A DNA stretch of 64,000 bases from CAVXFS01 sp963761115 (lineage in GTDB: Bacteria > Pseudomonadota > Gammaproteobacteria > Burkholderiales > Gallionellaceae). Location of the stretch: NCBI GenBank assembly GCA_963761115.1, contig CAVXFS010000005.1, positions 124,001-188,000 on the forward strand, written 5' to 3'. Below the pieces are notes generated by a model. That model searched no databases and was not told where the DNA came from. It was given only the letters and a program-made list of their open reading frames with translations. The translations under genes and the position numbers were made by a program. This document shows, piece by piece, positions 8,352 to 17,398 of this stretch (positions are counted from its first letter, which is position 1; each line of letters starts with the position of its first letter).

Positions 8352-8417
8352 TGGGAAGTGGGAAGTGGTGAGTAGGGAGTGGTTTTCCACTTCCCACTTA
8401 CTACTCCCCACTCCCCA
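8350..8417. repeat. Heptad repeat element A2 (hairpin between mraY and murD)
   Basis: The left arm holds 7-bp units GTGGGAA, GTGGGAA, GTGGTGA, GTAGGGA, GTGG. After a TTTT turn the complementary arm reads CCACTTC, CCACTTA, CTACTCC, CCACTCC. It fills almost the whole mraY-murD gap, starting in the mraY stop codon and ending 13 bases before the murD start. The transcript would fold into a long imperfect hairpin, yet the gap lies inside a cotranscribed cluster and the loop, not the end, carries the Us. Confidence 0.7.
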
Positions 8418-8430
8418 ATAAGGAAACACA

Positions 8431-9858
8431 TTGAACGATTGGACTGACAAAAAAGTGCTGGTACTGGGTCTCGGTGAGACCGGGCTGTCGCTCGTGCGCT
8501 GGTTGACGGCGCAGGGTGCGCAGGTAAGCGCTGCCGACAGTCGCGAGGAGCCGCCGTCCCTGCAGGTGTTGCAGGAGCAGTTCCCGCAGGTAACGCTGAA
8601 TCGCGGTTCGTTTGGCAACGAGTTGCTCGAGGGAATCGAATTGATCGCCATCAGTCCCGGTGTGCCGCTGTCTGAACCGCTGGTACAACTGGCACTGGCA
8701 CGCAAGATCCCGGTTATTAGTGATATCGAAATCCTCGCCCGGGAAATCGAAGCAGCGAAGGAAATGCAGGAGCCTGGAAACAGAATGCCCGCTGTCATCG
8801 CAGTCACCGGCGCCAATGGCAAGACCACGGTGACCAGCATGGTCGGGGCGATGTGTCGGGAAGCGGGACTGGATACCGTGATTGCAGGCAACATTTCACC
8901 GGCGGTGCTTGATGCCTTGCTGGAGCGCGATGGCCGACAGCCGGATGTCTGGGTGCTGGAACTGTCCAGTTTCCAGTTGGAAACAACGCAGACTTTGAAT
9001 GCCGATGCGGCGACGGTGCTCAATATCAGCGAGGACCATCAGGACCGCTATGCAGGCATGGGCGAGTATATCGCCGCCAAGGCGCGCATCTTCCGGTGTG
9101 GTGATAGAAAAGGCGGTGTCCAGGTGCTGAATCGGGATGACGAATACAGCCTGGGCATGGCTTTGCCGGAGCGGGTCGTGATGACCTTCGGCCTGAATAA
9201 CTCCCCGGCGCAAGAAAAAGATTGGGGCATCGCGTGCAGTGAAGCCGGCGTGTCACTGGTGCATGGAAACCTGCCTGTGCTGAATGCCAATGAATTGCAG
9301 ACTACCGGTTTGCACAACGTGGCAAATGCTCTGGCCGCGCTGGCACTTTGTCACGCCATTGGGTTGCCTCTTGAGCCATTGCTGAAGGCATTGCGTGCTT
9401 TCAAGGGATTGCCGCATCGAGTCGAGTTGGTAGCAGAGATCAATGGGGTAAGTTATTACGACGACTCCAAGGGAACCAACGTGGGTGCGACGATCGCTGC
9501 CCTGCAGGGATTGGTGATCCCGGTCGTGTTGATCGCAGGCGGACAGGGAAAGGGCCAGGATTTCTCGCCACTGCAGCCGGTTGTGAGCAAACACGCCCGC
9601 GCTGTGGTATTGATCGGGCGTGACGCAGACAGGATGGAAAGTGCATTGCAAGGTTGCGATGTGCCGGTGACGCATGCCAGTGACATGGCCGATGCAGTCA
9701 GGCAGGGTGCCGAATTTGCCCGGTCGGGCGATGCGGTGTTGCTGTCGCCAGCCTGTGCAAGTTTCGACATGTTCCGCAATTATGTACATCGCGCCGAGGT
9801 ATTTGTTACGGCAGTGCATAACCTGAAAAAGGAGGTGTCATGCGCATCGCAAGCATGA
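8431..9858 (+). CDS. murD: UDP-MurNAc-L-Ala:D-Glu ligase MurD
   Basis: MurD adds D-glutamate to UDP-MurNAc-L-alanine. The 475-residue protein has an N-terminal Rossmann-like UDP-binding domain (KKVLVLGLGETGLS), the ATP loop VTGANGKTT near residue 124, LELSSFQLE, and the C-terminal ligase domain with NDSKGT-like YYDDSKGTNVGAT. The start codon is TTG 8431 with AGGA at 8421-8424; no ATG or GTG fits the family N-terminus. It is the only TTG start in the cluster and lies directly behind the heptad element, which may have replaced the original leader. The end overlaps ftsW by 19 bases. Confidence 0.95.
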   Translation: MNDWTDKKVLVLGLGETGLSLVRWLTAQGAQVSAADSREEPPSLQVLQEQFPQVTLNRGSFGNELLEGIELIAISPGVPLSEPLVQLALARKIPVISDIEILAREIEAAKEMQEPGNRMPAVIAVTGANGKTTVTSMVGAMCREAGLDTVIAGNISPAVLDALLERDGRQPDVWVLELSSFQLETTQTLNADAATVLNISEDHQDRYAGMGEYIAAKARIFRCGDRKGGVQVLNRDDEYSLGMALPERVVMTFGLNNSPAQEKDWGIACSEAGVSLVHGNLPVLNANELQTTGLHNVANALAALALCHAIGLPLEPLLKALRAFKGLPHRVELVAEINGVSYYDDSKGTNVGATIAALQGLVIPVVLIAGGQGKGQDFSPLQPVVSKHARAVVLIGRDADRMESALQGCDVPVTHASDMADAVRQGAEFARSGDAVLLSPACASFDMFRNYVHRAEVFVTAVHNLKKEVSCASQA

Positions 9859-11003
9859 GTGCTCCCCGTCATGCCGTCGCGGAATATGATGAGGTCCTGA
9901 CCTGGATAGTGCTGGCATTGCTATCGATCGGACTGGTGATGGTGTATTCGGCTTCCATCGCCACGGCAGAAGAAAGCAAATTTACCGGATTCAATTCTGC
10001 CTATTATCTGATCCGGCATAGTGTATTCATGCTGGTAGGCCTGATCGCAGCCGTGGCAGCTTTCCAGGTTCCGGTGCAGACCTGGCAAAAGTGGGCGCCC
10101 TATCTGTTCGTGGCGGGAGTGATGTTGCTGGTCCTGGTGCTGATCCCCGGCGTGGGCCGGTCGGTCAACGGCAGCCGCCGCTGGCTGTCATTGTTCATCT
10201 TCAACCTGCAGCCGTCGGAAATGATGAAGCTGTTTGCCGTGCTGTATGCGGCCGACTATACCGTGCGCAAGGGTCTGGTCAAGCACACCTTCCGCAAGGC
10301 GTTCATGCCGATGTTCATCGTGATGGTGGTGGTAGGCGCCCTGCTTTTGCTCGAGCCTGATATGGGGGCATTCGCGGTGATCTGTGCGATCGCGGTGTGC
10401 ACGCTGTGGCTGGGGGGATTCAATCTCAAGGTATTCGGCGGATTGATGATCGCGCTGCCGCTTGCGTTTGCGTTGTTGATTGTTACTTCCTCCTATCGTA
10501 TGCAGCGCGTCACCGGCTTCATGGACCCATGGGCGGATTCTTTCGGCAAGGGCTATCAACTCAGTCATGCGCTGATCGCATTCGGTCGCGGTGAGTGGCT
10601 GGGCGTGGGCTTGGGAGCCAGCGTCGAAAAACTGTTTTATCTGCCGGAAGCGCACACGGATTTCCTGCTGGCGGTAATCGCCGAGGAACTGGGCTTCGTT
10701 GGCGTATGCGTGGTCATCCTGCTGTTTGCCGGCTTGATCATTCGCGCATTTGCCATCGGTCGCCAGGCGGTATTCCTCGATCACCAGTTCGCCGCCCTGC
10801 TGGCACAGGGTATAGCCATTTGGCTGGGGGTGCAGGCGATGATCAACATTGGCGTGAATATGGGCGTCTTGCCGACCAAGGGACTGACCTTGCCGTTTCT
10901 CAGTTTCGGCGGCAGCGGAATAGTGGTGAATTGCATCGCGGCAGCGATCCTGCTCAGGATCGATTGGGAAAGCAGGAGAATGATGAGAGGGTTGCCGGTA
11001 TGA
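9840..11003 (+). CDS. ftsW: Septal peptidoglycan glycosyltransferase FtsW (SEDS family)
   Basis: FtsW polymerises lipid II at the septum together with FtsI. The 387-residue protein shows about ten hydrophobic segments and the SEDS signature near the end (GVNMGVLPTKGLTLPF followed by SFGGSGIV, about residue 352). The start ATG 9840 is preceded by a strong AAGGAGGTG Shine-Dalgarno inside murD; a second ATG at 9855 is possible. It ends in an ATGA overlap with murG. Confidence 0.96.
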   Translation: MRIASMSAPRHAVAEYDEVLTWIVLALLSIGLVMVYSASIATAEESKFTGFNSAYYLIRHSVFMLVGLIAAVAAFQVPVQTWQKWAPYLFVAGVMLLVLVLIPGVGRSVNGSRRWLSLFIFNLQPSEMMKLFAVLYAADYTVRKGLVKHTFRKAFMPMFIVMVVVGALLLLEPDMGAFAVICAIAVCTLWLGGFNLKVFGGLMIALPLAFALLIVTSSYRMQRVTGFMDPWADSFGKGYQLSHALIAFGRGEWLGVGLGASVEKLFYLPEAHTDFLLAVIAEELGFVGVCVVILLFAGLIIRAFAIGRQAVFLDHQFAALLAQGIAIWLGVQAMINIGVNMGVLPTKGLTLPFLSFGGSGIVVNCIAAAILLRIDWESRRMMRGLPV

Positions 11004-12088
11004 GCAGGAAGACGATTCTGATCATGGCGGGCGGTACCGGCGGACACATATTTCCCGCGCTGGCGGTGGCTGACGTGCTGCGTGCGCAAGGCTGGCATGT
11101 CATCTGGATGGGTGCACCGGGCGGGATGGAGGCAGACCTGGTGCCCAAACATGGTTACCAGATCGAATGGGTGGATTTCTATGCCTTGCGCGGCAAGAAC
11201 CTGTATCGCAAGTTGATGATGCCATTCAGCCTGCTGTTGGCTTTGTGGCAGAGCGCGATGATCTTTCTCGCACATCGCCCGGACGTCGTTTTGGGTATGG
11301 GCGGCTATGTCACGTTCCCGGGTGGCTTGATGGCCAAGTTGATGCGTTGCCCGCTGGTGATCCATGAACAGAATTCGATAGCCGGCCTGAGCAACAAAAC
11401 GCTGGCGAAGTGGGCCACGCGGATCCTGAGCGGATTTCCGGATGTGCTGCCGGGAGCTGAGTGGTGCGGCAACCCGGTGCGCGAGAAGATCGCGGCGCTG
11501 CCAGAACCTCGGCAGCACTATGCCGCACGCAGCGGCCAGTTGAATCTGATCGTGCTTGGCGGCAGCCTGGGGGCAAAGGCGATCAATGATTGCGTGCCGA
11601 AAGCGCTGGCATTGCTGCCTGAAGATGCCCGGCCCGACGTGCTGCACCAGTCCGGCGCGAAACACCTCGAGGCGGTGCAGGCCGCATACATCAGGGAGGG
11701 AGTAAAAGCGGACATCCTGCCTTTTCTGGATGACATGGCGTACTTCTATGCGCAGGCCGATGTGGTGTTGTGCCGCGCCGGCGCATTGACCGTAGCAGAG
11801 CTGGCGGCGGCAGGCCTTGCGAGCATTCTTGTTCCGTTCCCGTTTGCAGTGGATGACCACCAAACCAGCAATGCACGATTTCTCAGCGAGCATGGCGCCG
11901 GGATTCTGTTGCCGCAGGAGCAGATGAACCCGGTAAAACTGGCGGAAATATTGGCTGGCATGACGCGCGAACGCGCACTGGAAATGGCACTTGCTGCACG
12001 GCTTCTGGCCAAGCCGGACGCTGCAGCAAGAGTTGCGGAAATCTGCGCTGAAATTGCAACCAGGCGTACCGGTAAAGGTAGCAAATGA
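11000..12088 (+). CDS. murG: Lipid II synthase MurG
   Basis: MurG adds GlcNAc to lipid I on the cytoplasmic membrane face, making lipid II. The 362-residue GT28 protein has the N-terminal loop AGGTGGHIFPAL at residues 10-21, the acceptor-side HEQNSIAGLSNK and the UDP-GlcNAc-side loop GGSLGAKAIN, then AGALTVAEL near residue 260. The ATG at 11000 overlaps the ftsW stop (ATGA); the longer open frame into ftsW is a frame artefact. It ends in an ATGA overlap with murC. Confidence 0.97.
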   Translation: MSRKTILIMAGGTGGHIFPALAVADVLRAQGWHVIWMGAPGGMEADLVPKHGYQIEWVDFYALRGKNLYRKLMMPFSLLLALWQSAMIFLAHRPDVVLGMGGYVTFPGGLMAKLMRCPLVIHEQNSIAGLSNKTLAKWATRILSGFPDVLPGAEWCGNPVREKIAALPEPRQHYAARSGQLNLIVLGGSLGAKAINDCVPKALALLPEDARPDVLHQSGAKHLEAVQAAYIREGVKADILPFLDDMAYFYAQADVVLCRAGALTVAELAAAGLASILVPFPFAVDDHQTSNARFLSEHGAGILLPQEQMNPVKLAEILAGMTRERALEMALAARLLAKPDAAARVAEICAEIATRRTGKGSK

Positions 12089-13485
12089 AACACAAGGTTA
12101 AAAAAATTCACTTCATCGGCATAGGTGGATCCGGCATGAACGGCATCGCCGAGGTGCTGCTGAACCTGGGATTCCAGGTCAGCGGTTCGGACCTGTTCGA
12201 CAGTGCCGTCACGCAACGCCTGAACCGGCTCGGCGCAAAAGTTCATATCGGCCACGACGCCAGCCATCTGGACGATGCGGATGCAGTGGTGATTTCTACG
12301 GCGGTTGACAGCGACAATACTGAGATCCTGGCAGCGCGCGCGCGCAACATCCCGGTGGTGCCGCGCGCGATGATGCTGGCCGAATTACTGCGCCTGCGCC
12401 AGGGTATCGCGATCGCCGGCACGCACGGCAAGACCACCACCACCAGCCTGGTGGCGAGTGTGCTGGCCAAGGGAGGCTTTGACCCGACCTTCGTCATCGG
12501 CGGGCTGCTCAACAGCAGCGGCGCCAATGCCAAGCTGGGAACCGGCGAATTCATCGTGGTCGAGGCGGACGAATCGGATGCCTCATTCCTGCACCTGCAC
12601 TCGATCCTGGCCGTGATCACCAATATCGATGCGGACCATATGGAAACCTATGGCCATGATTTCGAAAAACTGAAACAGGCGTTCGTGGATTTCACCGCCT
12701 ACCTGCCGTTCTATGGTCGCGCCATGCTGTGCGTGGACGACGCGAATGTGCGCGAGATCATGCCTGCCATCAGCAAGCCCGTGACCACCTATGGCTTCGC
12801 CGAGGACGCACAGATCCGCGCGGTGAATGTGCGCCATGAAGGCGGACGCATGCACTTTACCGCGCAATGCCGGCACAACAGTGTACCGGCGGACATGGAC
12901 ATCACACTCAACCTGGCGGGATTGCACAACGTGCAGAACGCGCTGGCTGCCATCGCCGTGGGCCTGGAAGTCGGCGTCGCGGAAGATGCCATCGCCGCCG
13001 CGTTGGCTGAGTTTCAGGGCGTGGGGCGGCGCTTCCAGCGCTATGGCGAGATACCTCTGGCAGACGGAAGCTTTACCTTGATCGACGACTATGGCCATCA
13101 CCCGGTGGAAATGGCCGCCACGCTCGCTGCGGTGCGCGGGGCGTTCCCGGGCAGGCGTTTGTTGCTGGCGTTCCAGCCGCACCGCTACACACGCACGCGC
13201 GACCTGCTGGAGGATTTTGTGAAGGTATTGTGCACAGTCGATGTGTTGCTGCTGGCCGAAGTGTATGCGGCTGGTGAGGCGCCGATCGTCGCAGCAGATG
13301 GACGCACGTTGATGCATGCGGTGCGCGTTGCCGGGCAGGGTGAGGCGGTGTTTGTCGAGCAGATCGCGGACATGGCGCAGGCAATATTGAAAATGGTCCG
13401 TTCGAACGATGTCGTACTGACCATGGGTGCGGGATCGATCGGTGCCGTATCGGCGCAGCTATGTCAGTTGGCGGAGGGCACATGA
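12085..13485 (+). CDS. murC: UDP-MurNAc:L-Ala ligase MurC
   Basis: MurC adds the first amino acid, L-alanine, to UDP-MurNAc. The 466-residue protein begins with the UDP-binding glycine loop GIGGSGMNGIAEV (residues 12-24). It has the ATP loop GTHGKTTTT near residue 112, EADESDASFL, the NVQNALAAIAV helix and the C-terminal DDYGHHPVE motif that is specific to MurC. Length and order are normal. Four-base overlaps join it to murG and murB. Confidence 0.97.
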   Translation: MKHKVKKIHFIGIGGSGMNGIAEVLLNLGFQVSGSDLFDSAVTQRLNRLGAKVHIGHDASHLDDADAVVISTAVDSDNTEILAARARNIPVVPRAMMLAELLRLRQGIAIAGTHGKTTTTSLVASVLAKGGFDPTFVIGGLLNSSGANAKLGTGEFIVVEADESDASFLHLHSILAVITNIDADHMETYGHDFEKLKQAFVDFTAYLPFYGRAMLCVDDANVREIMPAISKPVTTYGFAEDAQIRAVNVRHEGGRMHFTAQCRHNSVPADMDITLNLAGLHNVQNALAAIAVGLEVGVAEDAIAAALAEFQGVGRRFQRYGEIPLADGSFTLIDDYGHHPVEMAATLAAVRGAFPGRRLLLAFQPHRYTRTRDLLEDFVKVLCTVDVLLLAEVYAAGEAPIVAADGRTLMHAVRVAGQGEAVFVEQIADMAQAILKMVRSNDVVLTMGAGSIGAVSAQLCQLAEGT

Positions 13486-14405
13486 ACATGACTGAGCCAA
13501 CCCAATTCATCGCCGAAGGGTTGCGCGGAAAATTGCGCAGCGAGGTAGACATGAGCCGCCACACCAGCTGGGGCGCGGGCGGTCGGGTGCGGCGATTGTA
13601 TCAACCGGCGGACCTGGTTGACCTGCAGGCATTCCTGCGCCAGCAGCCAGTCGATGAGTCCCTGATGGCAGTCGGCCTGGGCAGCAACCTGCTGGTGCGA
13701 GACGGCGGCTGGCGCGGCACGGTGTTGTTGCTGCATGCGGCGCTGAACAAATTGTGCCTGGAGGCGGATGGATCGGTGTATGCGCAAGCCGGTGTGCCGG
13801 GCGCGAAACTGGCGCGCTTCGCGGCGTTGCATGACCTCGGTGGCGCGGAATTCTTCGCGGGCATTCCCGGCACGATGGGCGGCATGCTGGCGATGAACGC
13901 AGGGTGTTATGGCAGTGAAACCTGGGAAAAAGTGGAACGGGTGCAAGTGTTGACGCATAGCGGTGAAGAGATGCAGCGCGTTCCGGAGGACTACGAGATT
14001 GGCTATCGGCATGTAGCGCTGCGGGATACATCTGACGAGTGGTTCGTCGGTGCGTGGTTCAGATTTGTGCCGGGCGATGGCGGCGGGTCGCGGGAAGCAA
14101 TCAAGGCGTTGTTGAAAAGACGTCTCGCCAGCCAGCCGCTGAATTTGCCAAATGCCGGCTCGGTATTTCGCAACCCACCGGGCGATCACGCCGCGCGATT
14201 GATCGAATCCTGCGGCCTGAAAGGCAGGCAGATCGGCGCGGCGCGGGTGTCGGAAAAACACGCCAATTTCATCGTCAATGTCGGCGGTGCGACAGCGGCG
14301 GATATCGAGAACCTGATCGACGAAATACAGAATGAGGTGCTGCGTAAAACCGGCATCAAGCTGCACCCCGAAGTACGCATCATCGGTGAACAATTAATCA
14401 AATGA
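13482..14405 (+). CDS. murB: UDP-N-acetylenolpyruvoylglucosamine reductase MurB
   Basis: MurB reduces UDP-GlcNAc-enolpyruvate to UDP-MurNAc with FAD and NADPH. The 307-residue protein has the FAD-binding segment GLGSNLLVRDGG, AGIPGTMGGMLAMNAG, and the active-site AGSVFRNPPGDHA in which the serine is the family's proton donor. I prefer ATG 13482, which makes an ATGA overlap with murC and has GGAGGG upstream; an in-frame ATG at 13461 would lie inside murC. It ends in an ATGA overlap with ddl. Confidence 0.95.
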   Translation: MNMTEPTQFIAEGLRGKLRSEVDMSRHTSWGAGGRVRRLYQPADLVDLQAFLRQQPVDESLMAVGLGSNLLVRDGGWRGTVLLLHAALNKLCLEADGSVYAQAGVPGAKLARFAALHDLGGAEFFAGIPGTMGGMLAMNAGCYGSETWEKVERVQVLTHSGEEMQRVPEDYEIGYRHVALRDTSDEWFVGAWFRFVPGDGGGSREAIKALLKRRLASQPLNLPNAGSVFRNPPGDHAARLIESCGLKGRQIGAARVSEKHANFIVNVGGATAADIENLIDEIQNEVLRKTGIKLHPEVRIIGEQLIK

Positions 14406-15364
14406 GCGCAAGTGAAATGAATTCAGCAACTGCTACCGGACACCAGCTACCAGCTACCGGCTCCTATGGAAAAGTAGCGGTACTGTTTGGCGGACGCTCC
14501 GCTGAGCGCGAGATATCGCTTAACAGCGGTGCGGCAGTGCTGGCCGCGTTACGGCACAGTGGCGTGGATGCGCATGCATTTGATCCGGCAGAACGCGAGT
14601 TGCAGGCGTTGCGGGATGAAGGCTTCGACCGCGCGTTCATCATGTTGCATGGGCGCTATGGCGAAGATGGCACGGTGCAGGGCGCGCTCGAACTGATGGG
14701 TATGCCCTATACCGGCAGCGGCGTGCTCGCCAGCGCGCTGGCGATGGACAAGTGGCGCACCAAGCTGGTGTGGCAGGCTGCAGGCTTGCCGATCCCGGCC
14801 TATGAACTACTCACCGATGACAGCGATTTCGATGCGGTTGCGCAACGTCTGGGTTTGCCGCTGTTCGTGAAACCGGCCAACGAAGGCTCCAGCGTGGGCA
14901 TCACCAAGGTGAAACAGGCAGGTGAACTGCGTGAGGCTTATGCGGAGGCGGCGAAATACGACAAGCTGGTGCTGGCGGAACAGTTCATCGGTGGCGGGGA
15001 ATACACCGTGGCAATACTGGATGGGAAGGCGCTGCCGGTGATCAAGATCGAATCGGTCACCGAGTTCTATGACTACGAGGCCAAGTACCTGCGCGACGAC
15101 ACCCGCTACCTGTGTCCATGCGGACTGACGCCGGAGCAGGAAGCGGAGATGCAGCATCTCGCGCAAAAAGGGTTCGGCCTGCTGGGCGGCTGCGGCTGGG
15201 GCCGGGTGGATTTCCTGCTGGACCAGTCGGGGAAAGCGTATCTGCTGGAAGTCAACACCGTGCCAGGGATGACCAGTCATAGCCTGGTGCCGATGGCAGC
15301 AAGACAGGCGGGAATGAGTTTCGAACAATTGGTGGTGAATATCCTGGACTCGGGGAACTGCTGA
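14402..15364 (+). CDS. ddl: D-alanine--D-alanine ligase with repeat-derived N-terminal segment
   Basis: Ddl makes the D-Ala-D-Ala dipeptide used by MurF. The 320-residue ATP-grasp protein has the N-terminal GGRSAEREISLNSG, EGSSVGITKV and the C-terminal LEVNTVPGMTSHS. The conserved part begins at KVAVLFGG, about residue 24. The preceding residues include HQLPATGS, encoded by three 7-bp repeat units at 14443-14463 of the same family as the spoT-rpoZ element. Three heptads equal 21 bases, so the frame is kept; one copy more or fewer would shift the frame of an enzyme expected to be essential. Confidence 0.96.
   Translation: MSASEMNSATATGHQLPATGSYGKVAVLFGGRSAEREISLNSGAAVLAALRHSGVDAHAFDPAERELQALRDEGFDRAFIMLHGRYGEDGTVQGALELMGMPYTGSGVLASALAMDKWRTKLVWQAAGLPIPAYELLTDDSDFDAVAQRLGLPLFVKPANEGSSVGITKVKQAGELREAYAEAAKYDKLVLAEQFIGGGEYTVAILDGKALPVIKIESVTEFYDYEAKYLRDDTRYLCPCGLTPEQEAEMQHLAQKGFGLLGGCGWGRVDFLLDQSGKAYLLEVNTVPGMTSHSLVPMAARQAGMSFEQLVVNILDSGNC
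14443..14463. repeat. Heptad repeat B1 inside the 5' end of ddl
   Basis: Three tandem 7-bp units read CCAGCTA, CCAGCTA, CCGGCTC. The reverse complement gives the GTAGCTG-type unit found at 24306-24381. It lies between the ddl start codon and the first conserved domain and encodes a non-conserved linker. Confidence 0.55.
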
Positions 15365-15365
15365 A

Positions 15366-16073
15366 ATGTGGAATGACGCAAAGGCACTGAGCAAATTGTC
15401 CGGCACGCTGCTGGGGATCAGCTTGTTGTTGTTGTTGTCGGGGGTGGTGTACTACGCATTGCACTTGCCCCGATTCGCGCTGCGAGTGGTGCAACTGGAA
15501 ACCGTTCCGCAACACGAAGATGCCAAACAGATTGAAGCGGTGGTGCGAAATGAGTTGAGCGGGAATTTTTTCACCATGGATATGGAAAGAATACGCCAGG
15601 CGCTGGAAAAATTACCGTGGGTGCGCAAGGCCAGCCTGCGCCGCCAATTTCCCTGGCAGCTCGACGTTGAACTGGAAGAGCATGTTGCTATGGCGCATTG
15701 GAATGGAGATCGCCTGGTGAATTCATATGGCGAGGTGTTCGCGGGGAATACAGATCAGCCATTGCCGTCTTTCACCGGTCCCGATGACGATGCTTCTGTC
15801 GATGTGAAGCAGAAGTTCGACGGCCTCGGCGGGATGCTGGCACCTATCCGGCAGCAAATCGAAAGCATCAGCCTGTCGCCGCGCCGAGCCTGGCAACTGC
15901 AGTTGAAAAGCGGAATGGTGTTGAAGCTGGGACGCGAACAGGTGGAGCAGCGGCTGCAAAGGTTCATCGCGGTGTATCCATATAGCCTGGGTTCTGTGAA
16001 GCATGCAGCAAGTTATGTCGATTTGCGTTACCGCAACGGTTTTGCGGTCAACTGGCCAGGCGGAAAAACCTAG
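15366..16073 (+). CDS. ftsQ: Cell division protein FtsQ
   Basis: FtsQ anchors the FtsQLB complex in the divisome. The 235-residue protein has a short cytoplasmic N-terminus, one membrane helix (about residues 14-30, TLLGISLLLLLSGVVYY), a periplasmic POTRA domain (LRVVQLETVP to about residue 105) and the FtsQ/DivIB beta domain. It starts one base after the ddl stop and is followed within 18 bases by ftsA. Confidence 0.94.
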   Translation: MWNDAKALSKLSGTLLGISLLLLLSGVVYYALHLPRFALRVVQLETVPQHEDAKQIEAVVRNELSGNFFTMDMERIRQALEKLPWVRKASLRRQFPWQLDVELEEHVAMAHWNGDRLVNSYGEVFAGNTDQPLPSFTGPDDDASVDVKQKFDGLGGMLAPIRQQIESISLSPRRAWQLQLKSGMVLKLGREQVEQRLQRFIAVYPYSLGSVKHAASYVDLRYRNGFAVNWPGGKT

Positions 16074-16090
16074 ATGTCGGAGTGCAGACA

Positions 16091-17326
16091 ATGAGCATGA
16101 GCAGAGATTCGAAAAATTTGATCGTTGGGCTGGATATCGGCACCTCGAAGATCGTCACCATCGTCGGCGAGATCAGGCCTGACGGGTCGCTGGAGGTGAT
16201 CGGTGTGGGCATGCACGAGTCATCCGGCATGAAGAAGGGCATGGTGGTCAACATCGATGCGACGGTGGGCGCGATCCAGCGCGCGCTGGGCGATGCGGAA
16301 TTGATGGCGGACTGCAAGATCCGCGAGGTGTACACCGGCATTGCCGGCAGCCACATCAAGGGCGCCAACGCCAACGGCATGGTCAAGATCAAGGACAAGG
16401 AAGTGATGCAGCCGGACATAGACCGGGTGGTGGAGACCGCCAGTTCGATCAGCCTGCCGGGTGACCAGCAGATTCTGCACATTCTGGAGCAGGAATTCAG
16501 CATCGACGGACAGAATGGCATTCGGAAACCTCTGGGCATGAGCGGCATGCGCCTGGAAGTGGAAGTGCACATCGTCACCGGTGCGGTGGCGGCGGTGCAG
16601 AACATCCTCAAGTGCGTGCACCGCTGCGGCCTGGAAGTGAGCGAGATGATTTTGCAACCGCTGGCATCGAGCAAGGCGGTTCTGGCCGATGACGAAAAGG
16701 ATCTGGGCGTGTGCCTGATTGATATTGGCGGGGGCACTACCGATGTGGCGGTATTCACGGGTGGCGCGATCCGTCATACCGCAGTGATCCCGATCGCCGG
16801 CGACCAGATCACCAACGATATCGCCATGGCACTGCGCACGCCGACGCGGGATGCAGAAGACATCAAGATCAAGTACGGCTGTGCGCTGCGTCAACTGGCG
16901 GATAGCGCCGCGATCGAGGTGCCGGGAGTTGGAGACCGCGGTCCGCGCATGCTGTCACGGCAGACACTGGCGGAGGTGATCGAGCCGCGCGTGGAAGAAT
17001 TGTATTCACTGGTACAGACGGAATTGCGCCGCAGCGGTTTCGAGGAGTTGATGTCATCCGGCATCGTCATCACCGGCGGCAGCAGCGCGATGCAGGGCAT
17101 GGTGGAACTGGGCGAGGAAATATTCCATATGCCGGTGCGTCTGGGATTACCGCGCTACGTCGGGGGGTTGTCGGACGTGGTCAAGACGCCGCGTTTTTCG
17201 ACTGGCGTCGGCTTGTTGCTGTACGGGTTGGAACGGCGCCAGCGGCATCAGGCAACGCGGCTGAGCTCGGGTTCGTTTGGGGATGTTCTGGAAAGGATGA
17301 AGGCATGGTTTCAGGGGAATTTTTAA
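16091..17326 (+). CDS. ftsA: Cell division protein FtsA
   Basis: FtsA is the actin-like membrane tether of the Z ring. The 411-residue protein has the ATPase motifs GLDIGTSKIV (phosphate 1), IDIGGGTTDVAVF (phosphate 2) and ITGGSSAMQG (adenosine), plus the 1C domain between them. The C-terminus ERMKAWFQGNF fits the amphipathic membrane-targeting helix. I chose ATG 16091 because GGAG (16079-16082) sits at proper distance; an in-frame GTG at 16082 overlaps that site. Confidence 0.96.
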   Translation: MSMSRDSKNLIVGLDIGTSKIVTIVGEIRPDGSLEVIGVGMHESSGMKKGMVVNIDATVGAIQRALGDAELMADCKIREVYTGIAGSHIKGANANGMVKIKDKEVMQPDIDRVVETASSISLPGDQQILHILEQEFSIDGQNGIRKPLGMSGMRLEVEVHIVTGAVAAVQNILKCVHRCGLEVSEMILQPLASSKAVLADDEKDLGVCLIDIGGGTTDVAVFTGGAIRHTAVIPIAGDQITNDIAMALRTPTRDAEDIKIKYGCALRQLADSAAIEVPGVGDRGPRMLSRQTLAEVIEPRVEELYSLVQTELRRSGFEELMSSGIVITGGSSAMQGMVELGEEIFHMPVRLGLPRYVGGLSDVVKTPRFSTGVGLLLYGLERRQRHQATRLSSGSFGDVLERMKAWFQGNF

Positions 17327-17398
17327 TGCGGTAACGGGGTAGTCAGGTGTTGGGTTTTGTTCCGGTGGTTTGAGTCACTCTTAGGAAGGAGAATGAAG

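Noticed and set aside
8350..8417. Rho-independent terminator after mraY
   Set aside because: The arms are long and imperfect, no T run follows, and the cluster continues with murD, so a dispersed repeat fits better.
10781..11893. 370-codon open frame on the minus strand across ftsW/murG
   Set aside because: It is antisense to two well-supported genes, has H/R/Q-rich composition typical of reverse-frame translation, and no ribosome site.
13464..14393. 309-codon minus-strand frame across murB
   Set aside because: Antisense shadow of murB with no start signals.
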